Of a stretch of DNA of 64,000 nucleotides, positions 20,801-32,107 are shown one piece after another (within the stretch, counting starts at the first letter, position 1; every line of letters starts with the position of its first letter). A program made the translations under genes and the position numbers. The DNA comes from Ctena decussata (Eukaryota; Mollusca; Bivalvia; Lucinida; Lucinidae), in contig OZ022507.1 in NCBI GenBank assembly GCA_963989385.1, positions 58,415,400 through 58,479,399 on the forward strand, in the 5' to 3' direction. Under the pieces are notes generated by a model. That model saw nothing but the letters and a program-made list of their open reading frames with translations. It ran no database searches and had not been told where the DNA came from.

Positions 20801-22369
20801 GCCCTGATACAAGACTGATTTTGGTCTACACTGTTTTTGCTCAGACTTAGGATTTATACAGTATCAGGAAATGTCTTCCAGAAAAGATCGGCCAAATGGC
20901 AAACAGAGAAGACTGTGATCAGATCTAGACCTGCTCTATTTGTCCAAATAATTGGGGTTAATTTCAAAGATTGAAAGACCCAAATGAGATGACTTTGCTA
21001 AAGCATCAATTCACAATAGATATTGAGAAATTCCAGAGAAACATCTATCTTTGATTTAATTTAAAATCCCAATGTTACTGTTTTTCATTGTTTTCTGTCA
21101 CTGATTGATGTTTACCGTTTTTCCATAAAAATTCAGGCACCCCACCCATTTCAATTTGTGTAAGAGAATAAGACAGCAGGTCTTCAGTTTCAGCCATTTG
21201 CCTTGTCAGGTGATGCTTATAGCAGTGTTGGCAAGCAGTGTAGACCCAGATCAGACTGCTCCTCAGGAGCAGTCTGATCTGAGTCTGCACTGTTTGCTTT
21301 GGAATTGCATCCTGGGAATTCCGTATATTTAAGGTAAATATGGCAAAAGGATTCTTAAATTTCTTATTGCTGAGATGTTGGAATTAAAGATAGCAATTTA
21401 TCATGGAACAATGGTCAGAATGAGGAAACAAAAATTTAAGATTGCCGCAAAGCAAGAATGACATCATTTTTACAGAAATTCAAGGTTGGAAAATTGTTGT
21501 AGAAATTATTCTTGTTTCATTAGGGCAATGTTGCAATATTTCATAACAGACTCTGCTTAAACCAGTCTACTTTTTTCATTCCTTTCTTTCAGATGGTCTT
21601 CCTACAGAATACATTATAGTCCTGCATAAAGCATTATTCAGGCCAATAAATGCAAAAGCTTGTGTAATTTTTACAGCTTCATAAAGACCGTTTTAAATTC
21701 AAATGCAACAACAGAAATAGGAAATGAGGTTGCAATTTCTAACTCACTGATCAAGACAAGGCCTTACTAGATCTGTGCTCATTCAAACAACTTCTCATAT
21801 GAAACCATAGGATGGATCAAAATCAAACCGTCCTGTGAAGCAATCATGTATGGAGGGCTTTCAAGTTTGCAAATGTTATTGCAACTGGCTCTCTTGTGTG
21901 GTTGGCATTTCAAAAAGCTGAAAAATCATTAACTGATGAACAAATTAAATCTTCTTCATATCAGCAGGCTAGCACTTAACTCACAGAGCTATCACCGGGG
22001 CTTCTTTTCATATCAGAAACCCATACTGGCTGAATCCGAATTTTGTGGAGTGCATGTGCTCCAGCCATGGAGTTTCCAGTTTGCAAATTTAGTGACAATA
22101 AAACTTCTAAATATTGAAATATTGGGACAGATATGTCTGAGCAAACAGTACAGACCCAAATCAGACTACTATTATATTCCATTGACCTATATTTCATGCT
22201 CTGTTGACTTTGAGTTTTTCTTGTCAACCTGACATCCATAATTGCATCAAATCAGTTCTCTCAGACTATACTACAATTATCACATCGGGCATGAAGTTTG
22301 TCCTTCAGGGTCCAGTTGTTCAAAACTAACAATGTCATTAGTTCACAAGATATTAAATTTTCAATGTAC
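20801..22369. other. Stretch without a gene
   Basis: Apart from family J hairpins there is only AT-rich sequence with no splice-bounded coding segment. A SINE-like remnant (AGGCTAGCACTTAACTCACA) occurs near 21965. Confidence 0.4.
21237..21297. repeat. CAGACTGCTCCT hairpin (family J), copy 1
   Basis: AAGCAGTGTAGACCCAGATC, CAGACTGCTCC, TCAGGAGCAGTCTG and the inverse. Relatives at 27429-27498 and, in half form, near 22139, 36645, 47390 and 49000. Confidence 0.7.
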
Positions 22370-22500
22370 TATAAAAATGCTGCCATTTTTGTGAAAAAAA
22401 TGTGAGGAGTGCAAAAGCTCCTCACAGTTTTTCAGCAAAAATATTACCCCAGTTGATTTTGTGAGTACTAAGACTAATCCTTGACTAACAACTTAGTTAA

Positions 22501-22701
22501 CTCTGCGTCCCCAGTGACGCAATTAGCAAAATTTGCAAACAGCGTAGATCCTGATGAGGCGGCTCATAATGAGCCGCCTCATCTAGATCTACACTGTTTG
22601 CCCTCTAGTCTTTGAATTCTCAATATAAAAAGTCATGGAAAAGGCATTTTTTTATTTTTGCAGACGTAAATTTTGTCGTCTGCTTTTTGGTACTGAAAGA
22701 G
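22501..22701 (+). mobile_element. Intact TTAA hairpin MITE (family 1)
   Basis: TTAA at 22497-22500 and 22702-22705, 201 bp, hairpin GATGAGGCGGCTCATAATGA with perfect complement, spacer GTCTTTGAATTCTCAATA, end CAGACGTAAATTTTGTCGTC. The best-preserved reference copy here. Confidence 0.85.
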
Positions 22702-22705
22702 TTAA

Positions 22706-23734
22706 GCTAAGGATGCTTTGAACAGCCAGACCCAGATCAACCCCTGGCTTTGGGCAATAGTGCATCACATGGTCCAGTGCACCTTGGAGGCAATAGTTTT
22801 GACTGTTACCAGAAAGACATGAAATAGTTGATTTCTGCCTCAGTATTTGGGATCAGCACAATACCTACTTATCCCATGCTGGTAGCTCAGAGAATAAGAA
22901 ATTGAAAAGGAAACGAAAATGGGATTTTATTCCCTATATATATTGTCACCTAAAACCTTTGACTCTGACAGACTCATTTGGAATTGTATTGATTTGAAGG
23001 CAAGCCATTAACACTGTGGCAAAACCACTTGTCCACAGAATGAGCGGGAAATAGGAACTAGTTCTTAATTTCTCTTTTGTCATTTGTCACAATAGGATAA
23101 GAAAATAAGACAGTCTTTTAATTTCATTTTGGAGCTTAGCAGTTGCTGAAAACAGTGGCTGGTTTGTAAAGTTGGGCTGTTTTGTAAGATTTGATATTTT
23201 GTAGATTTGGCTGAGCATTACAGTTTGCACTAACTCAGTTGTTTTGAGGTATTAAGATGTTCCATTTTAGTGGCACTATGAATAGTTGCCTTAAAATACA
23301 TGCATGTCAACCTGCTAATTCATGCAGTCTGATCAAAATTTTCTCTGTTCCCATCTGCAAGCTATCTGTGCAGCAAAATTTCGAAAAATGTTAAGTCCAA
23401 GCTTATATCATATTAAGAATTATAAAACTAAAGAGCAAACTGTACTGGTAGTTCCACCTCATCTGAACCTACACTGTTGGCAAATTCGACTATTTTCTTA
23501 ATAGATTTCTTTCCCTACAATTTAATTCTCAAGCCTGTGCCAAGATTTATTTGCAAACCAAACAAACAGTTATAAGGTTTACAAAATTAAAAAGAAGTTT
23601 GAGAAATCACAGGAGCAAATTAAACGGCAAATTCCTTGAATTATGCATTTGAATCAATTGAGTTTAAATTTCCTGCTTTTCTGTGATTTGTCATGCTTCC
23701 AATAGTATGGTAAATTACTGTATGTGTCAATACA
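22706..23734. other. Stretch without a gene
   Basis: AT-rich; a worn fragment of family 1 (CCACCTCATCTGAACCTACACTG, split by divergence) near 23455. No coding signal. Confidence 0.4.
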
Positions 23735-23941
23735 CACAGGGTATAATCGATTCCGCTAATTTTCGTTTCCTGCAGAGACTGTACATCATATTTGGCTTCC
23801 ACCGAGACTGTCCGCGTGACTCTGCTTCCTGCCGAGAGCCTCGTCAGGAAGCAAGAGTTCGCGGACAGTCTTTGCAGAAGCCAAATATGATGTACAGTCT
23901 CTGCAGGAAGAGAAAATTGGCGGAATCGATTATACCCTGTG
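23735..23941. mobile_element. CACAGGG foldback element, copy C (207 bp)
   Basis: Starts CACAGGGTATAATCGATTCC and ends with the inverse; perfect 5-bp direct repeat ATACA at 23730-23734 and 23942-23946. It is 126 bp shorter than the 333-bp copies, equal to about four modules, roughly two lost from each arm. Confidence 0.85.
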
Positions 23942-24042
23942 ATACAGCTTATAACCATTGGCAGAGCTTACATAAGACTGACTTTTCTGTCTTAGAATTT
24001 GGATGGTCAAGATCCTTATGGAGCAGTCTGTTCTTAGTTGTT

Positions 24043-24245
24043 CGGTTGTTTTGGGTGTAACAGCCCTTTGAGACAGTATTTCAGTCTAGAGAGAGGGAGA
24101 GGGGAGAGAGATAGGACAGTTGAGAGAAAAAAATTCCAAACAGTTCCCACCCGCACCTATTGCAAGCAGAGTAGGCCCTTTCCCTACTATAATCCAAATA
24201 AGTAGGACACCTCAGCACTGAAAGTTACCACAGCATCATTGCCCA
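24043..24245 (+). repeat. Dispersed repeat family D, copy 2
   Basis: GGTTGTTTTGGGTGTAACAG, GACAGTATTTCAGTCTAGAG and CCAAATAAGTAGGACACC match the copies at 28228 and 32108. Confidence 0.6.
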
Positions 24246-24326
24246 ACTGGACCAAGCAGCCAGTATTAATTATGAACTTCAGAATAGCATCAATGTCTTT
24301 ATTTCATTTGTAGCATAACTACTTGT

Positions 24327-24352
24327 ACTATTCTATTCTATTCTATTCTATC
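24327..24352 (-). repeat. Pentanucleotide tail of a LINE
   Basis: (ATAGA)n on the minus strand. The stop codon TAG of the reverse transcriptase frame is itself the first unit of the repeat. Short tandem 3' tails of this kind replace poly-A in several non-LTR clades. Confidence 0.75.
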
Positions 24353-24821
24353 CCATAACCTTACTAGGTCGTTGGGGCACCACAGCTGACTTCAAAACAA
24401 TCCCTTTCCACCTTGTCCTGTCTTCAGCTGCCCTAGTTGAGCTGGCAAAATCCATTCCAGTCCACTCCTTGATATTGTCTTCCCACCTCTTCTTCTGTCT
24501 ACCTCTTCTTCTTTTTCCTTTCACTGTGCCCTGAAGAATTGTCTTTGCTAAACCAGAAGACCTTGAGACGTGGCCAAACCACCTTAGTTTCCGTTTCTTG
24601 ACCAGCGTCAGGAGTTCATCATATTCTCCAATGGCTGCTTGGATCTTCCTGCGAACCTCCTCATTGGTTATATGGTCCTTGTACGAAATGTTCAGTAACC
24701 TTCGGTAGCATCTCATCTCAAAGGCCTGCGTTCTTTTCTCTAACTCTGCTGTCAAGGTCCATGATTCACAGGCATACAGAAATATGGAAATGACAAGGGA
24801 GCGCATTAGTGTCACCTTGTA
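24348..24821 (-). pseudogene. C-terminal part of a non-LTR retrotransposon endonuclease-reverse transcriptase
   Basis: About 157 codons are open on the minus strand; counting from the GTG codon at 24815 the last 155 residues show YACESWTL at 14-21, LRWFGHVSR at 77-85, RGRQKKRWEDNIKEWTG at 104-120 and EDRTRWKG at 131-138. This is the conserved tail, downstream of the thumb, found in many animal LINE polymerases, where it follows the reverse transcriptase domain. A complete ORF2 would be about 900-1200 residues, so endonuclease and catalytic palm are absent. The frame is undamaged to its stop, which merges with an ATAGA tail, so this is a fairly young 5'-truncated copy. Upstream the frame is cut at about 24822 by the mariner-like MITE starting at 24825, and no continuation was found beyond it. 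Clade assignment would need a tree. Confidence 0.85.
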
Positions 24822-24824
24822 CTA

Positions 24825-25471
24825 TACTGTTCACAAAAAGTAAGGGATATTAAGTTATGAAAATTGTAGCATCTACAACAAAATGATATCCATATGAAAC
24901 GGTAAGTGTCAGTTAGATAAATATCTGTTAAGACACTTTTCATGAAAGTTTGGACAATTTATCCTGTCAGGTGATCTGCATACATTTGGGTCAGGACTAA
25001 AATGTGGCAAATTCAAACGGAAATTCTTTTAAATTCTCCAGTTAAGCTAACCTTTTCAGCCATTATTTAGATTTGTATGTCATTTTGAGAAGAAAACCCC
25101 AAAACATAAGTCGTATTCATGTGTACATCGAGTCACTGAAAAATTTAGAAGTTTATGTCATGCACTCTTTGGTTTGAAGAAACAGAGTGTAAAAACAATT
25201 TTCAGCTTGATAAATGAATCATGTTGAGAGTTTCTATGTAAATTTTGTAATCTGAAAAGGATCTGTTGCCATTCCATATTTGTGAAATTTGGGCGTTGAC
25301 CCCCTGTATGAAACAAAGTGCATGCAAATCACATGATAGGATATAGCATGTAAATTGTAATGCAAAATGTCTTATCAAATTTTTGTTTGATGGACGCTTG
25401 CAGTTTCAGATGGTTTTGATATTTTTTTCTAATTTATACAATTTTCAATACAATACTTTTTGTGAACAGTA
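24825..25471. mobile_element. Tc1/mariner-like MITE, 647 bp
   Basis: An 18-bp perfect TIR TACTGTTCACAAAAAGTA (24825-24842, inverse 25454-25471), flanked by TA on both sides (24823-24824 and 25472-25473). AT-rich interior with no transposase frame. Abuts the truncated LINE. Confidence 0.75.
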
Positions 25472-25473
25472 TA

Positions 25474-27400
25474 TATTGTCTATAAAAGGAACAAAATTAA
25501 CACAAAGTTTAAGAGACAGTCAAGGCCACTGGGGACAAAAATATAGATATTTCCTGACTTTTTAGGGATCTGACATTTAAATAAAAGAACTAAGGAAGAG
25601 ATTATGTTTCCAATTAGTAAGACATGTAGCAATGTATATGAGTGGCCTTTTAGTGAGAAAACATGTCTCGGGAAGAAGGATGACTGTACATGCACGCAGA
25701 GCAGCCAGCAGATGCAGATCATGACTTCCAGTATGCCCAAACTATAGCATGTCTTGACCAGATTTAAAGCATGACACAGTGTGCTGACGCAGGCTGGTGT
25801 GTACACCATTTGCATTTTATGTAGACTTTGAGACAACTTCTCAGTTGTTGGAGGTTCATATGATAATGTTTACTGACACAAAAAAGAAACGTTTTCTAAG
25901 GTTCTGTATCTTTTAAGCCAGTAAAGTTGTTGCCATAGAAAATAAAACAAAATGTGTCCCGAGCGTCTGACACACATAAAGTTGCAACCATTTTAATTTT
26001 TCTCCATAGCCACAAGATTTATCAAACCTAATGTCAAAACACCTTTTTTCTTCCTCAATGGCATTTTATTCATCAAAACCTGAAACATTTTGTGTTAAAC
26101 GAGGGTCAGAAACATCGAAAAACGAAAAATCAACTTTTAAAAACAAAAACGCTTATCAAATGGACGAGAAAGCAGCCCAAAGTCTTCGATTTATAAAATT
26201 ATCTCCCTTTTAATTAAATTAATAACGATTTTAGAACTTCCGTATCTCCATAACCATTCATCATTTTGAAACCGTTTTTGTTTCAATTGACTATACTTGT
26301 GTACAATATTGACAACATGCATCAAAAAAATAAAGATTATGGCTAATATCTGAAATCCCGGTGCACTGAAACCAGGTTTTATTACCCCATCTCTTACAGA
26401 AAAGTAATCAAGTAATTTTGAAACTAAATTTTTGCAATGCTGAATAATGCTGATTTCAATGCTATTGATGGCTAGAAATCAATTTTGAAGCAGTCCTATG
26501 ACTGATGGACCAACAAGGTAATGTTTGCATGTATCTATGCACGGTCGTGATCGACGTTTTGTGACGTCACTTTACATGACAAATTTATGCCAGCGGTTGT
26601 GACAATTAAGAATGCATCCAGCACCCATAGAATCTCAGCAGCATGTCTGCTCAGTGAGGCTAGGATGAGCTGCAATGGTTAAAACGAGAAGAACACACGA
26701 GATACTGATTTTGTGACTTTCGAAATTTGGGTACTGGCGCTTGCGGCATTATCATTGTCGCCGATGTTCATTGAACGGATTTCTGTTTAGCGCACACCAT
26801 TGCTGAATAATCAACGTTATTGAAACAAAACAATTGACTGGAATGTCTGTGTGCATTTGGAATTCTGAGACACAATTGTAAAGCGGACGTTTCTTGTTTG
26901 TGTCAGTATATGAGCCAATTTTGTAACAGGCCTAAAATCCTTAATTAGAGAGTCAATTAGTGTGTTAATACTTAAAGAATTGTAAGTATTAGGACTCTTA
27001 TACCAGTCATTTGTAACTCTGGCTGCTCCTCACCCCCCCCCACCCCCATCAGAGAAACTGCAAAACTGCTTGGGGATAGCAGGGTTTCTCCTTTGTGTTA
27101 TCATGGCAATTGGGGGAGGAGTGGTGGAAGTGTGTGTGTGTGTTGGGAGTGGGGGTGGGAGGGGGAGGTTGCAGTTGATTTCAGCCACCCAAACTATTGA
27201 ATATAGCCCCTGGGGATGGAGGCTTTTACCTGTGCAGACCCAGATCAGAAAATTGTCCCACAGCTAGGGCAGTTCTCTATCAAGGCTTGACAGAGAGAAA
27301 ACCAGTCCGCACTATTCCTCGGCCTTCAAGGGACCCGCCGGGATAGCTCAGGGGGCTGCAAATGATTGGTGCATAATTATTCTAAACACTTGTCTCTGGT
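25474..27400. other. Stretch without a recognisable gene
   Basis: Mostly low-repeat sequence, unlike the rest of the window. A CRE octamer TGACGTCA lies at 26562-26569. A G-rich GTGTGTGTGTG tract follows at about 27120-27170, and a tRNA box A-like fragment (GCCGGGATAGCTCAGG) at 27338. It may contain unrecognised regulatory DNA; no exon was convincing. Confidence 0.4.
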
Positions 27401-27428
27401 GGTGTGTCAAAATTTTTCTTGCAAAATG

Positions 27429-27498
27429 GCAAACAGTGATGACCCAGATCAGACTGCTCCTAAAAGGAGCAGTCTGATCTGGGTCTACACTGTTAGCT
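27429..27498. repeat. CAGACTGCTCCT hairpin (family J), copy 2
   Basis: CAAACAGTGATGACCCAGAT, CAGACTGCTCC, AAAAGGAGCAGTCTG and the inverse to ACACTGT, followed by the family tail CTCTGTCCCAGTTTTTAGG. Confidence 0.7.
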
Positions 27499-28022
27499 CA
27501 AGCACCTCTGTCCCAGTTTTTAGGGGTTTTACGGTAAGATATAAGATAGCTAATTAGTGTAATAATTAGAACACAGCTTCTTCTTAATTAGTTGGTGGGT
27601 CTATTGTCTTTCCTAAATGAGTTTCCTCATTACGGCTTTGTATACCTTTAGAACTGGTAAATATTTGGACGAAAATGTATGCCCAAACATAATCAACCTA
27701 AATCAGATTGCTGATTAAAATGGTAGTCTGATCTTGCCATGCTTTTTGCAAGCTTTTACACTTATTTGGATAGTAAAATCCATTATTCAATTGTTCTTGT
27801 AACTGGTCAGGTGTTCCAGCATTTAGAAGAGAATTGTTACCTTTGCTAGACCATAGACCAAGTAGAGATTTCAGAACTCTCCCAATTACTGTCCAGTTAG
27901 GATATTCAGAATGTAAACAGACTGAACCATTACTTTGGGATAGGTGAAACCGTAGCGTATCGTAGAATATTCAGCCCGTTAATTTAACAAGGTATTGAAT
28001 TGACTGTCCTCTGTAAAGCAAT

Positions 28023-28091
28023 GCTGTGTGGTGTAAAGGTAACGCTACGACTTTGCAGACAGAAGATTGCGGGTTCGAACCCGGTTAGCTT
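28023..28091 (+). mobile_element. tRNA-like unit (SINE head or tRNA pseudogene)
   Basis: Box A-like GTGGTGTAAAGGTAACGC and a consensus box B GGGTTCGAACCC at 28071-28082, correctly spaced. The T-stem has a mismatch and the acceptor stem does not pair, so this is not a functional tRNA. A T-run follows near 28098. Confidence 0.65.
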
Positions 28092-28227
28092 GAAATATTT
28101 TTTTTCTTTCCGTTTGTTAAAATGAAACTTTAAGATTTGATGCCTACAGTTCTCCAGTCTTAGATTTTAATTTCTTGTCTGTCTCTTATTTTAATTTTGA
28201 TTTGTTTTATGTTTCATTCCAAACATA

Positions 28228-28436
28228 CTCATTGAAACAGTATTTCAGTCTATGTCGAGCCGTCTCCCAGAGAGAGAGAGTGAGAAATAAAAGGGGTCTG
28301 ATAAGCGGGAAGAAAATGCCCAAACCACCACCACCCGCACCTACTGCAAGTACAGTAGGCCCGTGTACTTCTAGTACCCAAATAATTAGGACGCCCCGTC
28401 ACTGACAGTTACCCTGCACCATCGCCCGGCCATGAT
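28228..28436 (+). repeat. Dispersed repeat family D, copy 3
   Basis: AACAGTATTTCAGTCTATG, GAGAGAGAG, CACCCGCACCTACTGCAAG, ACAGTAGGCC, CCAAATAATTAGGACGCC. Followed by poly-C at about 28440-28467. Confidence 0.6.
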
Positions 28437-28493
28437 CCTCCCCTCCCCCCCCCCCCCCCCCCCCCCCATTGTGTTCATTCAACAACATCTGTT

Positions 28494-28597
28494 CGTCTGA
28501 TATAACTGATTAGTTCATTTATTTTGGCAAAGCAATAGGGGTTTTCGTCTGATATAACTGATTAGTTCATTTATTTTGGCAAAGCAATAGGGGTTTT
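28494..28597 (+). repeat. 52-bp perfect tandem duplication
   Basis: Units 28494-28545 and 28546-28597 (CGTCTGATATAACTGATTAG ...) are identical as read, so the duplication is very recent. Confidence 0.85.
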
Positions 28598-28687
28598 AGC
28601 CACCATGTGCTGAAAATGAATAACCCTTTCGTCATATTTCCACACATACACATAAATAAAAATATATAATAAAACAATAAATAAATA

Positions 28688-28785
28688 GAAAAGAAAATGA
28701 TTCCCAAGATTTGAACCTGCATTCTCTTTTTTGGAAAACCGAAACTTCTGCACTCGTTTCTCTAATGTAACCATCAGGCCACAGT
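28688..28785 (-). mobile_element. tRNA-like unit, type II size
   Basis: On the minus strand: box A-like TGGCCTGATGGTTACATTAG and box B-like GGTTCAAATCT, with a long variable region between, followed by T-rich sequence. Similar in build to 54340-54425. Confidence 0.5.
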
Positions 28786-29277
28786 TCCTATTTGCCGAAA
28801 GTGCTTGTAAATAATATCTATATCGCTCATATTGAAACTTAACATCCCCGTTTTAAATAATAGGCATTGTCCAAAATAGTAAACAAACTGTGACGTCACT
28901 GTCACAATAGCCTAACTGGACAGTAAAACCAAAGTACAAGATATCCACATCAGGGGCAACAGAACAGAACTGAAACAAAAAAAAAAACTCACATCTGAAG
29001 GCTATTTTCTTTTGATATAATAGCCATTTGCAGGTTAGGTGAGATTAATGCTGTATGCAGACATTTCTTTTTCTCCCTTATTTAACTGATGACCATGCCA
29101 ATCCAAGCTGGTAGGCAGAAAACGAAATTCAGCTAGCTAATTGTTCAGGAGAAACTATAGCCCTTGGATACATGCATAATTGTGAGCATTCAATTTGTCT
29201 CCTTTTGGGAGCTGTATGTATGGAAGACCTCTTGAATTTGCTGTTGTTGTTTTGTTGATTTATGTCTATTGTAAACA

Positions 29278-29850
29278 GCAGCTATGGTCATGTTGGGATG
29301 GCCAGTTACCCTAACCACACTATTCCTAGGCAGGCTTAGACCTAAGCAGATATAGCCAGTACTAAGTGCACTCACTTTTGCTAGCAACTGACAAGTGCCC
29401 TCCTTGAATCAGTCTGGAAGGAGAAACAAAAGTATGTGGCTGGATTGGGTATCGAATCCAGGATCTCTGGCTCTTGAGTCAGATGCATTACTAACCACAG
29501 GGTATAATCGATTCCGCTAATTTTCGCTTCCTGCAGAGACTGTACAGCATATTTGGCTTCTGCCAAGACTGTCCGCGATCTCTTGCTTCCTGCCGAGACT
29601 TCTGTACATGATAAATGGCTTCCTGCAGAGACTGTCCGCGTGATTCTGCTTCCTGCCGAGGCTCTCAGCAGGAAGCAGAGTCACGCGGACAGTCTCGGCA
29701 GGAAGCCATTTTTCGAGGACAGTAGTCTCTGCAGGAAGCAAAAGTTCGCGGACAGTCTTGGCGGAAGCCAAATATGCTGTACAGTCTCTGCAGGAAGCGA
29801 AAATTAGCGGAATCGATTATACCCTGTGCCAACTGTGCTACTCAGCCCTG
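29278..29850 (-). mobile_element. SINE family B, copy with a nested foldback
   Basis: Body at 29278-29420 (TTCCTAGGCAGGCTTAGACC, AGCCAGTACTAAGTGCAC), box B at about 29450 (inverse of GGATTCGATACCC) and head resuming at 29829 (inverse of CTGAGTAGCACAGTTGG). The 333-bp foldback D sits in the box A region. Confidence 0.65.
29496..29828. mobile_element. CACAGGG foldback element, copy D (333 bp)
   Basis: Starts CACAGGGTATAATCGATTCC; 5-bp flanks CTAAC (29491-29495) and CCAAC (29829-29833) match 4 of 5. Five ~30-bp modules per arm; the centre is GAGGCTCTCAGCAGG. Same length to the base as copies B and E. Inserted into SINE family B. Confidence 0.85.
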
Positions 29851-31307
29851 CTAAGACCTCTTGAACGAAAAATAAAGCAACAGGGGCTGTATTATCTTAT
29901 AGTTTTAATATTGACCTCATAATAAAATTGTTTTATGAATGGTACATTAAAACAACCACTTTAGGGTAATTCTTAGCCTTTTAAAGAAACCAATTTCTTA
30001 AAAGTTAAAGAGAAATTAAAGTGCTTTAAAGTTGAGGCCCAAACAAGTCGTAAAGTTTTTTGGATGAAAAGTTTATCTTCAGTACTAATACATTGTACTT
30101 TCATAATACTTGATCAAAGGCCTAGGGTCGATAAGCATCAATTTCGGCCTCAAAATTTCATAGAAAATAAAATTTGAATATTGGCCTTAAAATTCTTTTA
30201 TATGAATATGTTATGGTACGTTATTTTCAAATCAAATATCTATTTTTAAGTTCTGTTCATGACGTTGCCATGGTAACGCTCCAAAAATGCTACATTTTCG
30301 CTTTTTTGCACTTTTTAGCCAATTTTAATGTATTCAGACAAAAATTCTAATGCCTCCACATTCGACAAACAACTTCATACTTTAGCAAACGATTTTGTTA
30401 CCAAAAAGGAACTTTGACAAAAAATTTCTTGTTGTTTGTTGCATGTGGAGGTGTTTTTAAAAATAAAATATGTCCTCGAGCCACGTGCGCCTTGCAACCT
30501 GGATAATGTATCTAAGGCTGGCAAAAGCCGTTTTGAGCTTGACATAACTCAGAGAGTTCGATGAAGTAAGACAGTATGTAATTATAATCATGTGAGTCAC
30601 GCCTATAATAAAATTCGTTTCCATTGTAACAGTAAGTGTGCCGTTGTCATGGTAACAATGATCATTCCACATGTGTTTAGGCAATCAGTTTAATTTACAT
30701 GTAAAACATTCAAAAACGGCCTTTTTGAATGTTTTAATTTGTTTCTTGTTGTTGGAGAACTGAGGATTGAAAAATCAAATAGCAAAGCGTATTCCTCTTG
30801 CACTAATGTCGTTGTCATGGAAACCAAGGACAAATCCTCGTTTCTTGGTCAGCAAAATCAATGAAACACCTTTGAGTATGGCTACTTCTCAAGGTTTTAT
30901 GTTGGTTCTTCTTGCTCCTGAAATGGATCCACTTCTATTGCTTTTATGCTGTTGCCTTGGTAACCAAGAGAAATTTATCGCTTTTTGACCAATATTGTCA
31001 GTTATAAACCTTTCAATGTATATTTTTAGCTTTCATGTTCTTTCTTCTTGCTCGAGACCTGAGGGTTAATATCATCATCTGTCTTCTTTTGCATACATTT
31101 TCTCACTGGTAAAAGTATTACTCCGTCGGGGCTCCACCATAATTTAAAAAATCGACTATTTACATAAAAGTAAACATATTTCACTTAAAAGAATGAGCAG
31201 AGAGATGCTTATAATGCTTAATTGTAAACATGAACCATTTTCTTACCTCTCATGTATGATGTAAACATTTGATCTTTCTGTCGTACCCGTGCATGTATCT
31301 TGTACAC

Positions 31308-31310
<3 letters not shown>
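29851..31310. other. Low-repeat stretch without a recognisable gene
   Basis: AT-rich with several GTTGCCATGGTAAC-like words (near 30260, 30640, 30810 and 30950) and a small foldback at 30352-30452. No exon could be supported. Confidence 0.4.
30352..30452. repeat. Small foldback, 22-bp arms
   Basis: GCCTCCACATTCGACAAAC at 30352 is matched by the inverse ending 30452 with two mismatches; loop of about 57 bp. Confidence 0.65.

Positions 31311-31345
<35 letters not shown>
31311..31345 (+). repeat. (GA)n microsatellite
   Basis: About 17 GA units. A second GA run of about 18 units lies at 31567-31602, on the other side of SINE family A. Confidence 0.9.
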
Positions 31346-31349
<4 letters not shown>

Positions 31350-31374
31350 CGAATTGATGAATGACTTGTTTGCA

Positions 31375-31560
31375 AATTTACGTCCTTTTCAACAGCATTT
31401 CAGTCACCGTCATACCAGAACTATGGGAGCGTTATAATGAAAGGCAGTGGTGTGCAATGGATTCCCGCTTACAGTTTATAAGATTGCCGCTTCCAGCCTC
31501 CATCGGGAGTCGAACCCGGGACAGGTAGATCAGCAAGCTAGCGCTTAACCCAATGAGCTG
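31375..31560 (-). mobile_element. tRNA-derived SINE, family A, copy 2
   Basis: Minus strand: box A-like AGCTCATTGGGTTAAGCGC and a consensus box B GGGTTCGACTCCC (31505-31517), body and CCTTTTCAACAGC tail as in 11084-11285. Bounded on both sides by (GA)n runs. Confidence 0.75.
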
Positions 31561-31563
31561 TCG

Positions 31564-31604
<41 letters not shown>

Positions 31605-32107
31605 ACACATTTTCGCTTATACGTACTGCAGCAACTTCAGTGCTAATCGTTTCAAATGATTATTCTGTACCCAAACTTTATTCTTCAGCTAGTATCGTAA
31701 GAAACCCTCTTTTTCTAGAGTCAAGTATTATTAAGGCGGTGGTAATCACTTTTCCGTGGTGAGAATCTCCCAGCGATATCTCGCGTTAAAATATTTTATG
31801 TATTTATACCACTGATAGAGCAGTGGAATTTTAAGCCAATACCTGTAGAATGTCCCAAAACCGAACGTTTCGTGGCATCCTAGCGTATCCAACCACCACC
31901 AACTGAAGTTTAACGCATATTTTCTTCAGAACTGGTTGTCATTGCAACGCTAATGTTGTATTATGATGGCTTTATTAATATTATTCTTATCTTTAATCAC
32001 GATTGTTTAAATGATTTTGTTAACCCCACCCGGGCCTGACGTTAAAGTGTAAGTTCGCTATTGTTCTTTTCTATTTCTGCCAGCTTTCATTACCCTTCCG
32101 TCATTAT

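Larger units (their letters stand above)
27889..28923. mobile_element. TA-flanked TIR element, ~1.03 kb, carrying SINEs
   Basis: TIR CTGTCCAGTTAGG (extended match 20 of 21 bases including the TTA and inner bases), with TA at 27887-27888 and 28924-28925. The inside holds a tRNA-like unit, repeat family D, a poly-C run, a 52-bp duplication and a second tRNA-like unit. No transposase. Possibly a composite formed by successive insertions into a mariner-like MITE. Confidence 0.6.

Noticed and set aside
25480..25836. 118-codon minus-strand frame, hydrophobic
   Set aside because: No family motif, and hydrophobic residues are expected from reading A/T-rich sequence on this strand.
27330..27365. tRNA gene suggested by GCCGGGATAGCTCAGG
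   Set aside because: Only box A is present; no box B or stems within 80 bp. Probably a truncated SINE head.
28023..28091. Functional tRNA gene
   Set aside because: Box B is consensus, but acceptor and T stems contain mismatches; kept as a tRNA-like unit only.
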